DNA from: an uncultured Chlorobiales bacterium
GTDB lineage: Bacteria; Bacteroidota; Chlorobiia; Chlorobiales; Chlorobiaceae
Length of the DNA: 5,959 nt
Reading direction: 5' to 3'
Assembly (NCBI GenBank): GCA_903901395.1
Contig: CAIUQW010000331.1
Coordinates: 1 to 5,959 of the forward strand
In this document: one piece after another, positions 5,411 to 5,959 of the stretch
Position numbering within the stretch: the stretch's first letter is position 1
How the letters are laid out: each line of letters opens with the position of its first letter
Position numbers and translations under genes: made by a program
Notes under the pieces: generated by a model
Databases searched by the model: none
What the model saw: only the letters and a program-made list of their open reading frames with translations
What the model was told of the DNA's origin: nothing

Positions 5411-5947
5411 TTATTCATAGGTAACCCCGAAATTTGTCCAAAAAATATCAGGCAAATCATCACCAACAAATTTATTCTTCCATAAAACCCTAGTCACATC
5501 TATACCACCACCATCAAGCGAAACATTTTCTAATCCAACAACACCAATAGCATGAACAACAATCTCGTTATTTATATAAGTAGCCATAAATGAATTAACA
5601 TCTCGATCTATTTGATCAAACAAACCTTCTTTTGCCTCATCACCATATGAGTCTATGTATTCATATGAATCAAATAAAAAATGAAAAGAATTATCCTGTA
5701 CTCCCTCCTGTATATGATTCTCATGATCACAAACTGAACACACCTCTACTACATCACCCCATGCTTCATTGTATTTTGTTGGAGTTTTACTAAAAACTAA
5801 AACATTATAAAGAAAACCATCGCAATGAGGTTCTTTGCATTTTACTTTTTTTTGCAAACACTTAATCTGAGCTGATTCAAGATTTCGTAGCTTCTCAAAT
5901 TCAGCATCAAATTGAGTAACAATTTTTGGCTCTCCAGAAACAACCAT
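5411..5947 (-). CDS. Unrecognised protein with zinc-ribbon-like cysteines; start possibly beyond the window
   Basis: The frame gives 178 residues from ATG 5947 and stays open through the last 12 bases of the window, so the true start may lie outside. A GAG six bases before this ATG is a weak ribosome site. An N-terminal helical stretch (FDAEFEKLRNLESAQIKCLQ) is followed by C37-x4-C42 (CKEPHC) and C70-x2-C73 (CSVC), a plausible four-Cys zinc site in a beta-rich segment. The C-terminal 100 residues are acidic and soluble (IDSYGDEAKEGLFDQIDRD, then a VHAIGVVGLENVSLDGGG stretch). No signal peptide or membrane segment is seen. The gene is markedly AT-rich, unlike the GH65 and LRR genes, which suggests horizontal origin. 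I do not recognise a family. It is separated from the 58-residue gene by about 107 AT-rich bases and shares its strand. Confidence 0.75.
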   Translation of the reverse strand: MVVSGEPKIVTQFDAEFEKLRNLESAQIKCLQKKVKCKEPHCDGFLYNVLVFSKTPTKYNEAWGDVVEVCSVCDHENHIQEGVQDNSFHFLFDSYEYIDSYGDEAKEGLFDQIDRDVNSFMATYINNEIVVHAIGVVGLENVSLDGGGIDVTRVLWKNKFVGDDLPDIFWTNFGVTYE

Positions 5948-5959
5948 AATATTCTCAAA

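Overview
The window looks like a piece of a bacterial chromosome with a GC-rich backbone interrupted and followed by AT-rich DNA. I lean towards a green sulfur bacterium (Chlorobium/Chlorobaculum type). The grounds are the codon style of the GC-rich part, weak or absent Shine-Dalgarno sites, TTG starts, and the mix of a GH65 phosphorylase with a zinc-ribbon/LRR protein. This placement is an inference and not a proof.

Layout. (1) 1-758, minus strand: the N-terminal 252 codons of a glycoside hydrolase family 65 disaccharide phosphorylase, running off the left edge. (2) 759-1034: a divergent intergenic region. (3) 1035-2237, plus strand: an intact 400-residue protein with an N-terminal zinc ribbon and ten 22-residue leucine-rich repeats, followed by a clear Rho-independent terminator. 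(4) 2312-4750: an AT-rich island holding a membrane protein in two overlapping frames (2757-3254 and 3251-3679) and a radical SAM/SPASM enzyme (3703-4707). Joined, the two membrane frames resemble the TIGR04222 family, and the second ends in a Gly-rich tail with three Cys in a CGGCGGC motif. (5) 4753-5050: a second, diverged copy of the last two LRR units, the 3' untranslated region and the terminator of the LRR gene. The island is therefore flanked by direct repeats of about 270 bp. (6) 5127-5303, minus strand: a 58-residue Cys-containing basic protein. (7) 5411-5947, minus strand: a very AT-rich gene for an unrecognised protein with a zinc-ribbon-like Cys pattern, which may start beyond the right edge.

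The most interesting unit is the island at 2757-4707. A membrane-anchored protein whose C-terminus is nearly pure glycine with regularly spaced cysteines lies 23 bp upstream of a SPASM-type radical SAM enzyme. SPASM enzymes commonly modify peptides or proteins, and several act on Cys- or Gly-rich substrates. The simplest hypothesis is that the enzyme modifies the Gly/Cys tail, for example by thioether or other side-chain cross-links, on a substrate that stays in the membrane and is not a small secreted peptide. The membrane protein is interrupted by a -1 frame change near an A7 run. This could be a mutation, an assembly error, recoding, or coupled translation through a TTGA start/stop overlap. 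The flanking repeats suggest the module arrived by recombination at the 3' end of an LRR gene.
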